Counted from the first letter of the stretch, positions 6,384-13,652 are shown. The stretch is 19,563 bases of DNA from PALSA-612 sp046729255 (GCA_046729255.1 JBKPGF010000064.1:1-19563), one strand, 5' to 3'. Translations and numbers: made by a program. Notes: generated by a model from the letters alone, not told the origin.

Positions 6384-7317
6384 CGCGGACGTCTTGGACG
6401 CGCAGCTCGCGTTCCACCTGCACGCTGGAGTCGACTTCGTGATCGCCACCGACCACGGCTCGCGCGACGGGTCGGCGGAGATACTCGAGTCGTATGCGCG
6501 GGAGGGCTGCCTACGGCGGCTGCCTGAACAGGGCGAGGCGCGCGAGGCCGAGTGGGTGAACGCCATGGCTCGGCTCGCCGTCTCCGACGGGGCCGACTGG
6601 GTGATCGACGCGCGCCCGGGCGAGTTCTGGTGGCCCCGTGGCGAGAGCCTGCAGGACGTGCTCGTCGCCGTGCCGCCGCGCTACGCGATCGTTCAAGGGC
6701 TCGTCCGCGTGTTCGTCCCGCGTCCCGACGACGCGGCGCCCTTCTTTGCTGACCGCATGGTGATCCGGCGCTCGCCTGTCGCGGTGGACAGCGGGGCGTC
6801 CGAGTCGCTCGCCTCGTCGCTGCGGCCGATCTTCCGTGCCGCTCCCGGCATGACCATCCGCTCCGGCCCGGAGCCTTCCCTCTCCGGTCGCGTGCCTCTT
6901 CGCGCCTGGTATCCCGTCGAGGTGCTTCACTTTCCCGTCCGGTCTGGGGAGCCGCACGGCGAGCTCGCGGTGGACGGCGAGGAGCTCTCCCAAGGCTTGG
7001 AGGAGGGCGCGCTCGTGGTCGACGAGCGCCTGCGAAACGCGCTGCACGTGCTCCGCCCGGCGACCGGCGAGACCACGCCGCCGGGGCGCGAGTTCCTGTT
7101 GCCCGCCGAAGCGCCGGGGCGGCTGGCTTTCCGCACTCCGGACATCGTCGACGACGCGGCGTACGCCGCGGAGTGCGCGGCGGTCGGCGAGGTCAACCTT
7201 GCCCGCCTCGACCTGCACATCCGCGATCTCGAGGACCGCATCGCCTGGCTCGAGGATCGCCTCTGGCCCCGGGTGCTGCGCACGCTCTCGCGTCTCGTCC
7301 ATCGGCCCGGCCGGTAG
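6349..7317 (+). CDS. GT2-like protein, tandem copy 3, with lost DxD motif (likely pseudo-glycosyltransferase)
   Basis: 322 residues from GTG 6349, overlapping the stop of copy 2 as GTGA. The N-terminus is nearly the same as copy 2 (VKLVMTLVVRDDADVLD, ATDHGSRDG). However, the segment aligned with the acidic motif INTDADEF reads VIDARPGEF (85-93), so both candidate metal-binding aspartates become Arg89 and Gly91. The NDP of the acceptor half is also gone (AVDSGAS), and about 34 residues after VLHFPVR (192-198), containing the FRRK/YRRK helix of the other copies, are missing. The C-terminus is longer, with a clear amphipathic coiled-coil-like stretch (IRDLEDRIAWLEDRLW, 291-306). The frame is fully open and codon use is normal, so the protein is probably made but inactive as a metal-dependent transferase. 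A regulatory or structural partner of copies 1 and 2 is an inference. Confidence 0.85.
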   Translation: MKLVMTLVVRDDADVLDAQLAFHLHAGVDFVIATDHGSRDGSAEILESYAREGCLRRLPEQGEAREAEWVNAMARLAVSDGADWVIDARPGEFWWPRGESLQDVLVAVPPRYAIVQGLVRVFVPRPDDAAPFFADRMVIRRSPVAVDSGASESLASSLRPIFRAAPGMTIRSGPEPSLSGRVPLRAWYPVEVLHFPVRSGEPHGELAVDGEELSQGLEEGALVVDERLRNALHVLRPATGETTPPGREFLLPAEAPGRLAFRTPDIVDDAAYAAECAAVGEVNLARLDLHIRDLEDRIAWLEDRLWPRVLRTLSRLVHRPGR

Positions 7318-7343
7318 GCCCGGGCGAGGGCGAGCGCTGCCGC

Positions 7344-7349
7344 TAGCAT
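7344..7349 (+). promoter_or_regulatory. candidate -10 box TAGCAT, leaderless-type promoter for the export genes
   Basis: TAGCAT sits 7 nt before GTG 7357 in the 39-base gap that separates the GT2 triplet from the ABC exporter genes. No Shine-Dalgarno is present. This is one of the few breaks in the plus-strand gene run and probably starts a separate transcript for 7357-10295. Confidence 0.45.
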
Positions 7350-7356
7350 CGGCCGC

Positions 7357-8235
7357 GTGACGAAGACGCAGCTCCGTCAAGCGTTTCCCGAGCAGGTCTC
7401 GCCGCCCGCGCCGACCGCTCCGATCTTCGTCATCCGGCCCGCGCCGCGCTGGCCGCGTCTCGACCTCGGTGAGCTATGGCACTACCGCGAGCTGTTCCTC
7501 CGCCTCGCTTGGCGCGACGTCGCAGTCCGCTACAAGCAGACCGCGATCGGTATCACCTGGGCGGTTCTCCAGCCGTTCTTGCTGACGATCGTCTTCACGC
7601 TGGTCTTCGGAAAGTTCGCCGACTTCTCCTCGAAGGGAGTGCCGTACCCGATCTTCTCGTACTCGGCAAACCTGGCGTGGATCTATTTTGCGTCCGCCGT
7701 CACGCTCTCCAGCGCCAGCCTTGTATCAAATAGGGCCCTCGTGACGAAGGTGTACTTCCCTCGAGTGCTGCTTCCACTCGCTGGGGTCGCCGTGCCCTTG
7801 GTGGACTTTGTGTTCGCTTCCGCCATCCTCGTCGGCATGTGGTGGTGGTTTTCGGTCTGGCCGAGCGTAGCGATCGTTCTAGCGCCGTTATTCATCCTCA
7901 TGGCCTTGATCGCTGCGCTGGGTGTTGCGCTGCTGCTGTCGGCGGTCACCGTCCGCTACCGGGACGTGCCCTACGCGATTCCTTTTCTGCTGTCGAGCTG
8001 GATGTTTCTCTCCGGCGTGATTCAGCCGATCGCCGAGTTTCCGGAGTACGCCCAATGGGTGCTCGCCCTCAACCCGATGACGGCCGTGATCGACGGCTTC
8101 CAGTGGGGCGTCATCGGGACCTATCCACCCGAGCTGGGGAAGACACTGGTGAGCGTAGCGGCGACGGCGGTGTTCTTCGTGGTCGGGCTGTGGTACTTCC
8201 GCCGGTCGGAGCCCCGCTTCGCCGACACGATCTGA
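7357..8235 (+). CDS. wzm: ABC-2 type polysaccharide export permease (Wzm/RfbA-like)
   Basis: 292 residues, the usual length of Wzm/TagG permeases. A soluble N-terminus of about 45 residues leads to the amphipathic interface segment LFLRLAWRDVAVRYKQTAIG (46-65), which is highly characteristic of the family (R.....RYK.T..G..W). Six hydrophobic stretches follow, at about 63-85, 97-120, 137-165, 170-198, 205-225 and 264-281, with YFPRVLLPLAG (133-143) and the RYRDVPY loop (200-206) in expected places. With the ATPase encoded next (TGATG overlap at 8233-8237) it would form the channel that moves a completed lipid-linked glycan across the inner membrane. Codon use is less GC-biased than its neighbours around 7600-8050, which may reflect membrane-protein composition or transfer. 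The start is GTG 7357, supported by the upstream TAGCAT box. Confidence 0.95.
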   Translation: MTKTQLRQAFPEQVSPPAPTAPIFVIRPAPRWPRLDLGELWHYRELFLRLAWRDVAVRYKQTAIGITWAVLQPFLLTIVFTLVFGKFADFSSKGVPYPIFSYSANLAWIYFASAVTLSSASLVSNRALVTKVYFPRVLLPLAGVAVPLVDFVFASAILVGMWWWFSVWPSVAIVLAPLFILMALIAALGVALLLSAVTVRYRDVPYAIPFLLSSWMFLSGVIQPIAEFPEYAQWVLALNPMTAVIDGFQWGVIGTYPPELGKTLVSVAATAVFFVVGLWYFRRSEPRFADTI

Positions 8236-9491
8236 TGGCCGCTGCGATCACGGCCGAGGGGCTTTCCAAGCGCTACCGTATCGGCGAGCTGCAGAGCGCG
8301 TACGGCACGCTGCGCGACTCGCTCGCGGCCGCCGGACGGCGCGCCCTGCGTAGGGACCATCGCCCGCACTACGAAGAGATCTGGGCGTTGCGCGACATCT
8401 CGTTCGAGGTGGACGAGGGCGAGGTGCTGGGCGTGATCGGACGCAACGGGGCCGGCAAGTCGACGCTGCTCAAGATCCTCACACGCATCACCACGCCCAC
8501 CGAGGGCCGGGCGACGATCCGAGGCCGCGTCGGGAGCCTGCTCGAAGTCGGGACGGGCTTCCACCCCGAGCTGACGGGCCGGGAGAACGTCTGGCTCAAC
8601 GGCTCCGTACTCGGCATGAAGCGGCGCGAGATCGCTCGCAAGTTCTCGGAGATCGTCGAGTTCGCCGGCGTCGAGCAGTTCATCGACACGCCGGTCAAGC
8701 GGTACTCGAGCGGTATGTCGGTGCGTCTGGCCTTCGCGGTCGCCGCGCATCTGGAGCCGGAGGTGCTACTCGTCGACGAGGTGCTCGCGGTCGGCGACGC
8801 CGAGTTCCAGCAGCGGTGTCTCGGCCGCATGGAGGACCTGAGCGAGTCGGGTCGCACTGTCCTCTTCGTGTCCCACAACATGCAGACGATCGCGCGCCTA
8901 TGCGACCGCACGATCCTCCTCGACCGCGGATGCATCGTGCGGGACGGGCCAAGCCCGGACGTCGTCGCGCACTACCTCCAGTCGCAGCAGGGCTCCGGGG
9001 CGAGCCGCTCGGCGTTGGGCGACCGTGCACACGGGGACGACCTCGTCGAGCTGCTGGGTGTCCGCGTGCTACAGGACGACGAGGTTGCCGCCGCGGTCGA
9101 TGTGCGCAAGCCGGTCGGGATCGAGATGGACTTCCACGTGCTCGGCCCCGGCGTGCCGGTCTTTCCGAAGATCAAGGTGTTCGACCAGCACGGCGACGTC
9201 GCCTTCAATGCGATGGACACGAGCGAGCGCTGGCAGGAGCCGGCCCGTCCGGGCAGCTACACCGCCACCGCCTGGATCCCTGCCAACCTGCTCAACGAGG
9301 GACTCGTCACCGTGGACGTGGCGGTCTGCTCGCTCGGCATGCACAAACTGCATCCGCATGCCGGCATGGCGAATGCGGTCTCGTTTCACGTCCACGACCC
9401 GGGCGACGGCGACTCGGCGCGGGGGCTCTTCACGGGTCAGTGGCGCGGCGTCGTGCGACCCTTGCTCGAGTGGACGACCGAAGAGCACTGA
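8235..9491 (+). CDS. wzt: polysaccharide ABC exporter ATPase with C-terminal glycan-binding domain (Wzt-like)
   Basis: 418 residues in two parts. Residues 1-250 are the ATPase: Walker A GRNGAGKST (69-77), LEVGTGFHPELTGREN (103-118, typical of the Wzt/TagH subfamily), ABC signature YSSGMS (157-162), Walker B EVLLVDE (176-182) and switch His214 in VSHN. Residues from about 268 to 418 form the Wzt C-terminal beta-sandwich type domain (PF14524-like), including PVGIEMDFHV (293-302), FPKIKVFDQHG (310-320) and PGSYTATAWIPANLLNEG (339-356). In Gram-negative O-antigen systems this domain recognises the modified non-reducing end of the finished chain. ATG 8235 overlaps the permease stop. The domain predicts that chain length or completion is signalled by an end modification here; the two methyltransferases in the window are candidates for making it. 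Confidence 0.95.
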   Translation: MAAAITAEGLSKRYRIGELQSAYGTLRDSLAAAGRRALRRDHRPHYEEIWALRDISFEVDEGEVLGVIGRNGAGKSTLLKILTRITTPTEGRATIRGRVGSLLEVGTGFHPELTGRENVWLNGSVLGMKRREIARKFSEIVEFAGVEQFIDTPVKRYSSGMSVRLAFAVAAHLEPEVLLVDEVLAVGDAEFQQRCLGRMEDLSESGRTVLFVSHNMQTIARLCDRTILLDRGCIVRDGPSPDVVAHYLQSQQGSGASRSALGDRAHGDDLVELLGVRVLQDDEVAAAVDVRKPVGIEMDFHVLGPGVPVFPKIKVFDQHGDVAFNAMDTSERWQEPARPGSYTATAWIPANLLNEGLVTVDVAVCSLGMHKLHPHAGMANAVSFHVHDPGDGDSARGLFTGQWRGVVRPLLEWTTEEH

Positions 9492-10295
9492 ATGCGCAGG
9501 CAGATCGTGGGCGTCGTGCTGGTCCACAACGAGGACGTCTTCGTCGAGCAGGCCATCGGCAACGCCGCCGCGTTCTGCGACCGGATCTATGCCGCCGACC
9601 ACATGTCCACGGACGGCACGTGGGCCGTGCTCGAGCGGCTCGCGGGAGAGTACGACCATCTCGAGGCACGGCGCGTCCGCCAGGCGGGGGAGTCCCACCG
9701 GCTCGTCGAGGGCTACGCGGGGACCGACACCTGGGTCTTCGCAGTGGACGGCGACGAGCTCTACGATCCCGCTGCGCTGGCGCGTATGCGCGAGGAGCTG
9801 CTCGCCGGTGCCCATCTCGACGTCTTCAAGGTGGCCGGGAACGTGCTCAACTGCGTTGAGCTCGATCTGGAGCAGGGCGTCGCGCGCGGCTATCTCTCGC
9901 CGCCCTCGCGCTCCATCACGAAGCTCTACAACTTCTCGGCCATCGACTCGTGGACCGGTTGCCCCGAGCGCCTGCATGGAGGCACCATCGCGATGCGTGA
10001 GGGCCACCGGCGGGAATCCTGCGACAACATCGGCGAGCAACTGTCCTGGCACGAGAGCCCGCTGCGCTGCCTGCACGCCTGCTTCCTGCGCCGATCGAGT
10101 GCCGACCCCCCGGCCGCGGCGGCCACGGCCCGGCCCATCCTCGAGGAGTCGGGCCTGCACAACCGGACCTGGAGGGGCGCCGTGATCCGGCGCCTGCGCG
10201 GCCGTCCCCGTCCGGATGTCTCGGACTGGAAGCGGGAGAAGTACATGCGCGGGGCGCTGACCACCGTCGAGGCCGCGCCCTTCTTCCCGGGCTAG
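9492..10295 (+). CDS. GT2-family glycosyltransferase
   Basis: 267 residues; ATG 9492 directly follows the Wzt stop (9489-9491) with no gap. The GT-A pattern is clear: GVVLVHNEDVFVEQAIGNAA (7-26), then AADHMSTDGTWAVLERL (34-50), and the acidic metal-binding motif FAVDGDELYDP (83-93, Asp86 and Asp88). The second half contains KLYNFSAIDSW (144-154), LHGGTIA (161-167) and WHESPLRCLHACFLRR (186-201), resembling PF13704-type enzymes that handle cell-surface glycans. It is more distant from the triplet at 4386-7317 than those are from each other. Its place immediately after the ATPase suggests shared expression with the exporter. It ends 3 bp from the stop of the convergent dioxygenase gene. Donor sugar is unknown. 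Confidence 0.87.
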   Translation: MRRQIVGVVLVHNEDVFVEQAIGNAAAFCDRIYAADHMSTDGTWAVLERLAGEYDHLEARRVRQAGESHRLVEGYAGTDTWVFAVDGDELYDPAALARMREELLAGAHLDVFKVAGNVLNCVELDLEQGVARGYLSPPSRSITKLYNFSAIDSWTGCPERLHGGTIAMREGHRRESCDNIGEQLSWHESPLRCLHACFLRRSSADPPAAAATARPILEESGLHNRTWRGAVIRRLRGRPRPDVSDWKREKYMRGALTTVEAAPFFPG

Positions 10296-10298
10296 CGG

Positions 10299-11249
10299 CT
10301 AGGTCAGTGCGAAGCGCTGCTCGGGGTCGAGCGAGTCGCCGAGACTCGCCGCGGACAGGTTGTAGTTCGACTCGGTGAGCGAGGCGAGCGAGGCTGGCGA
10401 CGAGTACGTGAGCGTCGCCAGCGCGCGGGGCTTGCCGGTCGCGAAGCCGCCGCGGTGGAACCCGCAGGTGTTGCAGAGGATGAGCGTCCCCTTCGCGGCG
10501 GTGAACGTCACCGCGCGGCCCGAGACCATCGCCTCCAGCTCGTCCTGGGGCGGGTAGTTCTGGCCCAGCGGCCGCCATGGCCAGAGGTGGTCGAGCTCGC
10601 CGCCGGGAGCGCTGCGGGGCACGTACTCGAACGGGCCCGCCTCATCGTCGACGTCCACGAGGTAGAGGAACGCCTTGAGCAGATGCCGGTCGTTGAAGTC
10701 CCGATGCCAGCGCTGCGACGACCGTCGCTCGCCCTCCCCCGCAGGCGGGGTGTACCAGAGGTCAACGTACTCGAGCTTCGACCACATGCCGAGGTACGCG
10801 TTGGCGAGATCGAGCAGACGCCGGTTGGCGCCGAGCCGGAGCCACGGGTCGGCGACGTCGAGCTCGACGCCGTACGAGTACTTGCGGATGACGAACTCCT
10901 TCCCCTCTCGCCGCCGCAGTGCCGAGTCGCCGCCCTCGGTCTCTGCTCCGAGCCCCTGCTCCGTCTCGGCGACGTACCGGGCGCCATCCGCCTCGAGCTC
11001 CCTCCACACGTCGGGGTCCGGGACGAGGTCGGCGAACGGGAGCACGGCGTAGCCCTCTTCGCGCAGCCGCCCGAGAAGGCCGAGCTGAACGGCGTCCAGC
11101 TCCGGCCGCCGGCTCGCGTACCGGCGGCGGGCGCGGCGGTTGGAGAGGACGCGATCGTGCAGCCGGTACGTCGCGACGATTCCGCGGCGCTCGAGGGCAG
11201 TTGCGACGCGGTTCACGCGCGCTGCGAGACGTGTCCGCTTTCGGTGCAT
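10299..11249 (-). CDS. phytanoyl-CoA dioxygenase (PhyH) family Fe(II)/2-oxoglutarate-dependent oxygenase
   Basis: 316 residues from ATG 11249, chosen over GTG 11258 because AAGGTGG (11255-11261 on the plus strand, read in reverse) is well placed for the ATG. The jelly-roll iron site is visible: QRWHRDFNDRH with His182 and Asp184, then the distal His265 in TCGFHRGGF and the 2-oxoglutarate-binding Arg275 in TGKPRALATL. YVDLWYTPP (161-169) and AFLYLVDVDDEAGPFEYVP (193-211) are typical of PhyH proteins. The first 45 residues are very basic (Arg-rich). Family members hydroxylate lipids, small molecules or sugar-containing metabolites. Here a tailoring step on the glycan or its lipid is suggested by context only. 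It is transcribed alone against the main gene direction. Confidence 0.88.
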   Translation of the reverse strand: MHRKRTRLAARVNRVATALERRGIVATYRLHDRVLSNRRARRRYASRRPELDAVQLGLLGRLREEGYAVLPFADLVPDPDVWRELEADGARYVAETEQGLGAETEGGDSALRRREGKEFVIRKYSYGVELDVADPWLRLGANRRLLDLANAYLGMWSKLEYVDLWYTPPAGEGERRSSQRWHRDFNDRHLLKAFLYLVDVDDEAGPFEYVPRSAPGGELDHLWPWRPLGQNYPPQDELEAMVSGRAVTFTAAKGTLILCNTCGFHRGGFATGKPRALATLTYSSPASLASLTESNYNLSAASLGDSLDPEQRFALT

Positions 11250-11290
11250 CGACGCCACCTTAGTGGAGACACTTACCGTCGGCTGTCCCC

Positions 11291-11296
11291 TACCGT
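11291..11296 (+). promoter_or_regulatory. candidate -10 box TACCGT, leaderless-type promoter for the 11303 gene
   Basis: TACCGT lies 6 nt before ATG 11303 and no Shine-Dalgarno is present. The same hexamer also occurs at 11274-11279, 17 nt upstream. Confidence 0.4.
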
Positions 11297-11297
11297 A
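11292..11297 (-). promoter_or_regulatory. candidate -10 box TACGGT for the PhyH gene, overlapping the opposite -10
   Basis: Read on the minus strand, TACGGT gives a start near 11285 and a leader of about 36 nt that includes the AAGGTGG ribosome-binding site before ATG 11249. It overlaps the plus-strand TACCGT at 11291-11296, forming the near-palindrome TACCGTA. Confidence 0.3.
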
Positions 11298-11302
11298 TTC
11301 CC

Positions 11303-12439
11303 ATGGACGCCTCGCCGCTCTCGAGCGTCTTCTGCCTCTACCGCGACTCGCCGGAGCGCCGCACGGCGCTCACGAAGGCGCCCGGCGCACCGGAGCGGTA
11401 CCTCCTGTTCGGGCTCGACCAGCTCGCCGAGCGCGGCATCAGCGTGCGCCACAACCTCGGAACGGGCTATCCTCCACCTGCCTGGGCGCGAGCGGTGGAC
11501 AGGGCAGCAAACGCGCTGCTGCGCCGGTCGGGGGGGTACGGCGGCGACTTCGCCTCGGTGCTCGCCTCCCTGGGCGCCGCCAACGCCGCAGACGTGGTCT
11601 TCTCGACCGTGGACACGGTCGGCATCCCGCTCGTCCTGCTCGGGCGGGCCAGCCTCGTCCGCCCGCCGATCGTGTACGCAGCGATCGGGCTCCCGGAGCG
11701 CCTCGTGCAACTCCGCGGTCGGTGGATACGTCGCCTCTATGCGAGTGCGCTGCGCCGCTCGCACACCATCGTCGCCTATGCCGAGAGCGAGACGGAGTGG
11801 CTTCGCGCCTGGCTTGGCGAGGGCGGGCCGCAGGTCGTCTTCATCCCGTTCGGTGTCGACGTGGACGCCTTTCACCCGCTGCCCGAGCGCCTTCCGGACG
11901 TCGACGTCGTCTCGATCGGCGCCGATCCCCGGCGCGACTTCGAGCTGGTGGCCGCCGTCGCGTCCCGGCACCCCGAGCGGAGCTTCCACGTCGTCGCCAC
12001 CGCGGAGCGAGCAGGCCTGCTCGGGGAGCTGTCCCCGAACGTCGTGCTCGAAACGGACATCGCCCTCGAGCAGGTGCGCGACCGGATCGCGGGAGCGCGC
12101 GTGGTGGCGCTGCCCGTTCGCGACAACAGCTACTCGGGCGCGACAACCGTCCTGCTCCAGGCGATGGCCATGGCCAAACCCGTCGTCGTCTCTCGCACGA
12201 GGGCGATTGCCTCGGGCTACGGCCTCGCGGACGGCGTCAACTGCCGGTTGGTCGAGCCCGGTGACGCCGGTCAGCTAGAGCGGGCGATCCTCGATCTGCT
12301 CGCAGACGACGCGGCGGCGTCGGCTCTCGGCGCACGCGCCCGGGAGACCGTCGAGCGCAGTCTCTCCCGGGACGCGTACGCCGAAGCGCTGTGGCGTGTA
12401 CTGTCTGCGGCCGCCGTGGCCGACCCGGGTTCCGTCTAG
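11303..12439 (+). CDS. GT4-like glycosyltransferase (GT-B fold) with altered EX7E
   Basis: 378 residues. The C-terminal half is a recognisable GT4 nucleotide-sugar domain: VVFIPFGVDVDAFHPL (178-193), DVVSIGADPRRDFE (201-214), then ARVVALPVRDNSYSGATTVLLQAM (265-288) and AMAKPVVVSRT (289-299), GVNCRLVEPGD (311-321). At the EX7E position the two glutamates are Ser278 and Gln286, so the classical catalytic/binding pair is absent. A 'YSG.TT.LL.AMA.GKPVV' form occurs in some GT4 subfamilies, usually keeping the second Glu. The N-terminal half is poorly conserved and starts unusually (FCLYRDSPERR). Standing alone between two minus-strand genes, it has its own candidate promoter at 11291-11296. Its TAG stop shares the palindrome CTAG (12436-12439) with the stop of the opposing gene. 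Confidence 0.82.
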   Translation: MDASPLSSVFCLYRDSPERRTALTKAPGAPERYLLFGLDQLAERGISVRHNLGTGYPPPAWARAVDRAANALLRRSGGYGGDFASVLASLGAANAADVVFSTVDTVGIPLVLLGRASLVRPPIVYAAIGLPERLVQLRGRWIRRLYASALRRSHTIVAYAESETEWLRAWLGEGGPQVVFIPFGVDVDAFHPLPERLPDVDVVSIGADPRRDFELVAAVASRHPERSFHVVATAERAGLLGELSPNVVLETDIALEQVRDRIAGARVVALPVRDNSYSGATTVLLQAMAMAKPVVVSRTRAIASGYGLADGVNCRLVEPGDAGQLERAILDLLADDAAASALGARARETVERSLSRDAYAEALWRVLSAAAVADPGSV

Positions 12440-13605
12440 GCCTCCAGCACCTTTAGCACGAGTGTCGTCTTGGCCTTCGCGCCCAGCCGGTCGGTGACCT
12501 CGAAGGTCAGCCGGAACGCACCCGCCTTCGTGGGCTTACCCGAGAGGACGCCGGTCCTCGTGCTGAACTTGAGCCCTCGCGGGACCTTGCCGAGCAGCTT
12601 GTACGTCTTCGGCGAGACGCCGTTCGTGGTCACGATCCGCGCGCTGTACCGCTTTCCCTCTTTCGCCGCCTTCAGCTTCTTCGTCACGATCGCGAGCTTG
12701 GCTGCAACGCTTAGCGGGAGATTGACCTGGGCAGTGAGCCCCAGCGAGTCCGTCACCGTCAGCGTGGCGTCGAAGCTTCCCGCGGTGGTGGGCGTACCGT
12801 TGATCGTGCCGGTTGCCGGATCGAGTGCCAGGCCCGGCGGCAGCGTGCCGCCAGTGAGCGACCAGGTGTAGGGTGCCCTTCCGCCCGTGGACGAGACGGT
12901 CGCGGTGAAGGCGATGCCCACCTCGGCGGGGGAGCTGGCCGGGGCGGCCGCCACGAGCCGCTGGACGACTCGGATGATGAACGTCTCGCTATCGTTGCGG
13001 CTGCCGTCACTGACGCTGACCGTGAACTGGTAGTCGCCGGGGGTCGTGGGCGTGCCCGACAGCAGGCCGCCGGGGCTAAAGGCGATGCCCGGCGGCAGCG
13101 TTCCCGAGGCGATAGACCACGTCTGGGTGCCTCCGCCTGATGCGGTCACCTGGAAGTTGTAGGCCTCGTTGACGAAGGCCGGGCTCGGCACCGTCTGCTG
13201 CTGGACGCTCAGGGCCGCCCTGATGTTGATCGTGAAGTCACGCTGCGCACTCGACACGTTCGGAACCGGGCAGCAGAAGCAGACAGGCGTCGGGATGTCG
13301 CGACCTTCGAGGGAGAAGGAGAACGAGCCCGCCGCGGTCGGTGTTCCGGTGACCTTCCCGGTGTTCCTATCGAGGCTGAGGCCCGGCGGCAGCTGACCGG
13401 AGAGGATCACGTACTCGAACGGCGGGCCGCAGCCGCCCCCCGCGCGCATCTCGAACTGGTGGGAGTACGGCTTACCGACCTCGCCGGTCGGAGTGAGGAA
13501 GCTCTCGTCGGTGAACGCGATGGCGAGCGCCGCCGGGACGGCGACCAGCGCGAGCACAGAGGCGAGCAATGTCGAGGCGAGCAGTGTACGACGGAGGAAT
13601 CGCAT
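12436..13605 (-). CDS. secreted protein of four putative-Ig (He_PIG-like) modules
   Basis: 389 residues from ATG 13605, with AAAGGAG four bases upstream. A signal peptide is clear: MRFLRRTLLA, a hydrophobic core, and AALA cleavage near residue 28. The mature protein has four modules (about 29-129, 130-214, 215-301, 302-389). Each carries the He_PIG hallmark: LPPGL-like turn (QLPPGLSL, TLPPGIAF, TLPPGLAL, VPRGLKF), then G.L.GTPT..G.F (TGTPTAAGSF, SGTPTTPGDY, NGTPTTAGSF, SGKPTKAGAF) and a closing VTD strand. Module 1 has a cysteine-containing insertion (PVCFCCPVPN, 107-116). Module 4 is strikingly basic. No LPXTG, lipobox or C-terminal membrane anchor is present. The function is unknown; a cell-surface adhesive or glycan-binding protein is an inference. 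The frame can be extended upstream to 14946, but that part runs antisense through another gene and is rejected. Confidence 0.88.
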   Translation of the reverse strand: MRFLRRTLLASTLLASVLALVAVPAALAIAFTDESFLTPTGEVGKPYSHQFEMRAGGGCGPPFEYVILSGQLPPGLSLDRNTGKVTGTPTAAGSFSFSLEGRDIPTPVCFCCPVPNVSSAQRDFTINIRAALSVQQQTVPSPAFVNEAYNFQVTASGGGTQTWSIASGTLPPGIAFSPGGLLSGTPTTPGDYQFTVSVSDGSRNDSETFIIRVVQRLVAAAPASSPAEVGIAFTATVSSTGGRAPYTWSLTGGTLPPGLALDPATGTINGTPTTAGSFDATLTVTDSLGLTAQVNLPLSVAAKLAIVTKKLKAAKEGKRYSARIVTTNGVSPKTYKLLGKVPRGLKFSTRTGVLSGKPTKAGAFRLTFEVTDRLGAKAKTTLVLKVLEA

Positions 13606-13652
13606 GAGGCTCCTTTGTTGCAGGGCGACGTGTTCGGACAGGGCCGACCGGG

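Noticed and set aside
7600..8050. Locally lower GC in the permease gene as a sign of a mobile island
   Set aside because: The change is confined to a membrane protein whose amino-acid make-up explains much of it; no integrase, att-like repeat or insertion sequence is nearby.
9069..10160. 363-codon minus-strand open frame opposite the Wzt and GT2 genes
   Set aside because: No homology-like motif; both plus-strand genes have complete catalytic signatures.
10455..12278. 607-codon plus-strand open frame across the oxygenase and into the GT4-like gene
   Set aside because: It covers the antisense of the oxygenase and a wrong frame of the GT4-like gene; the residues show no fold, whereas the competing genes have clear motifs.
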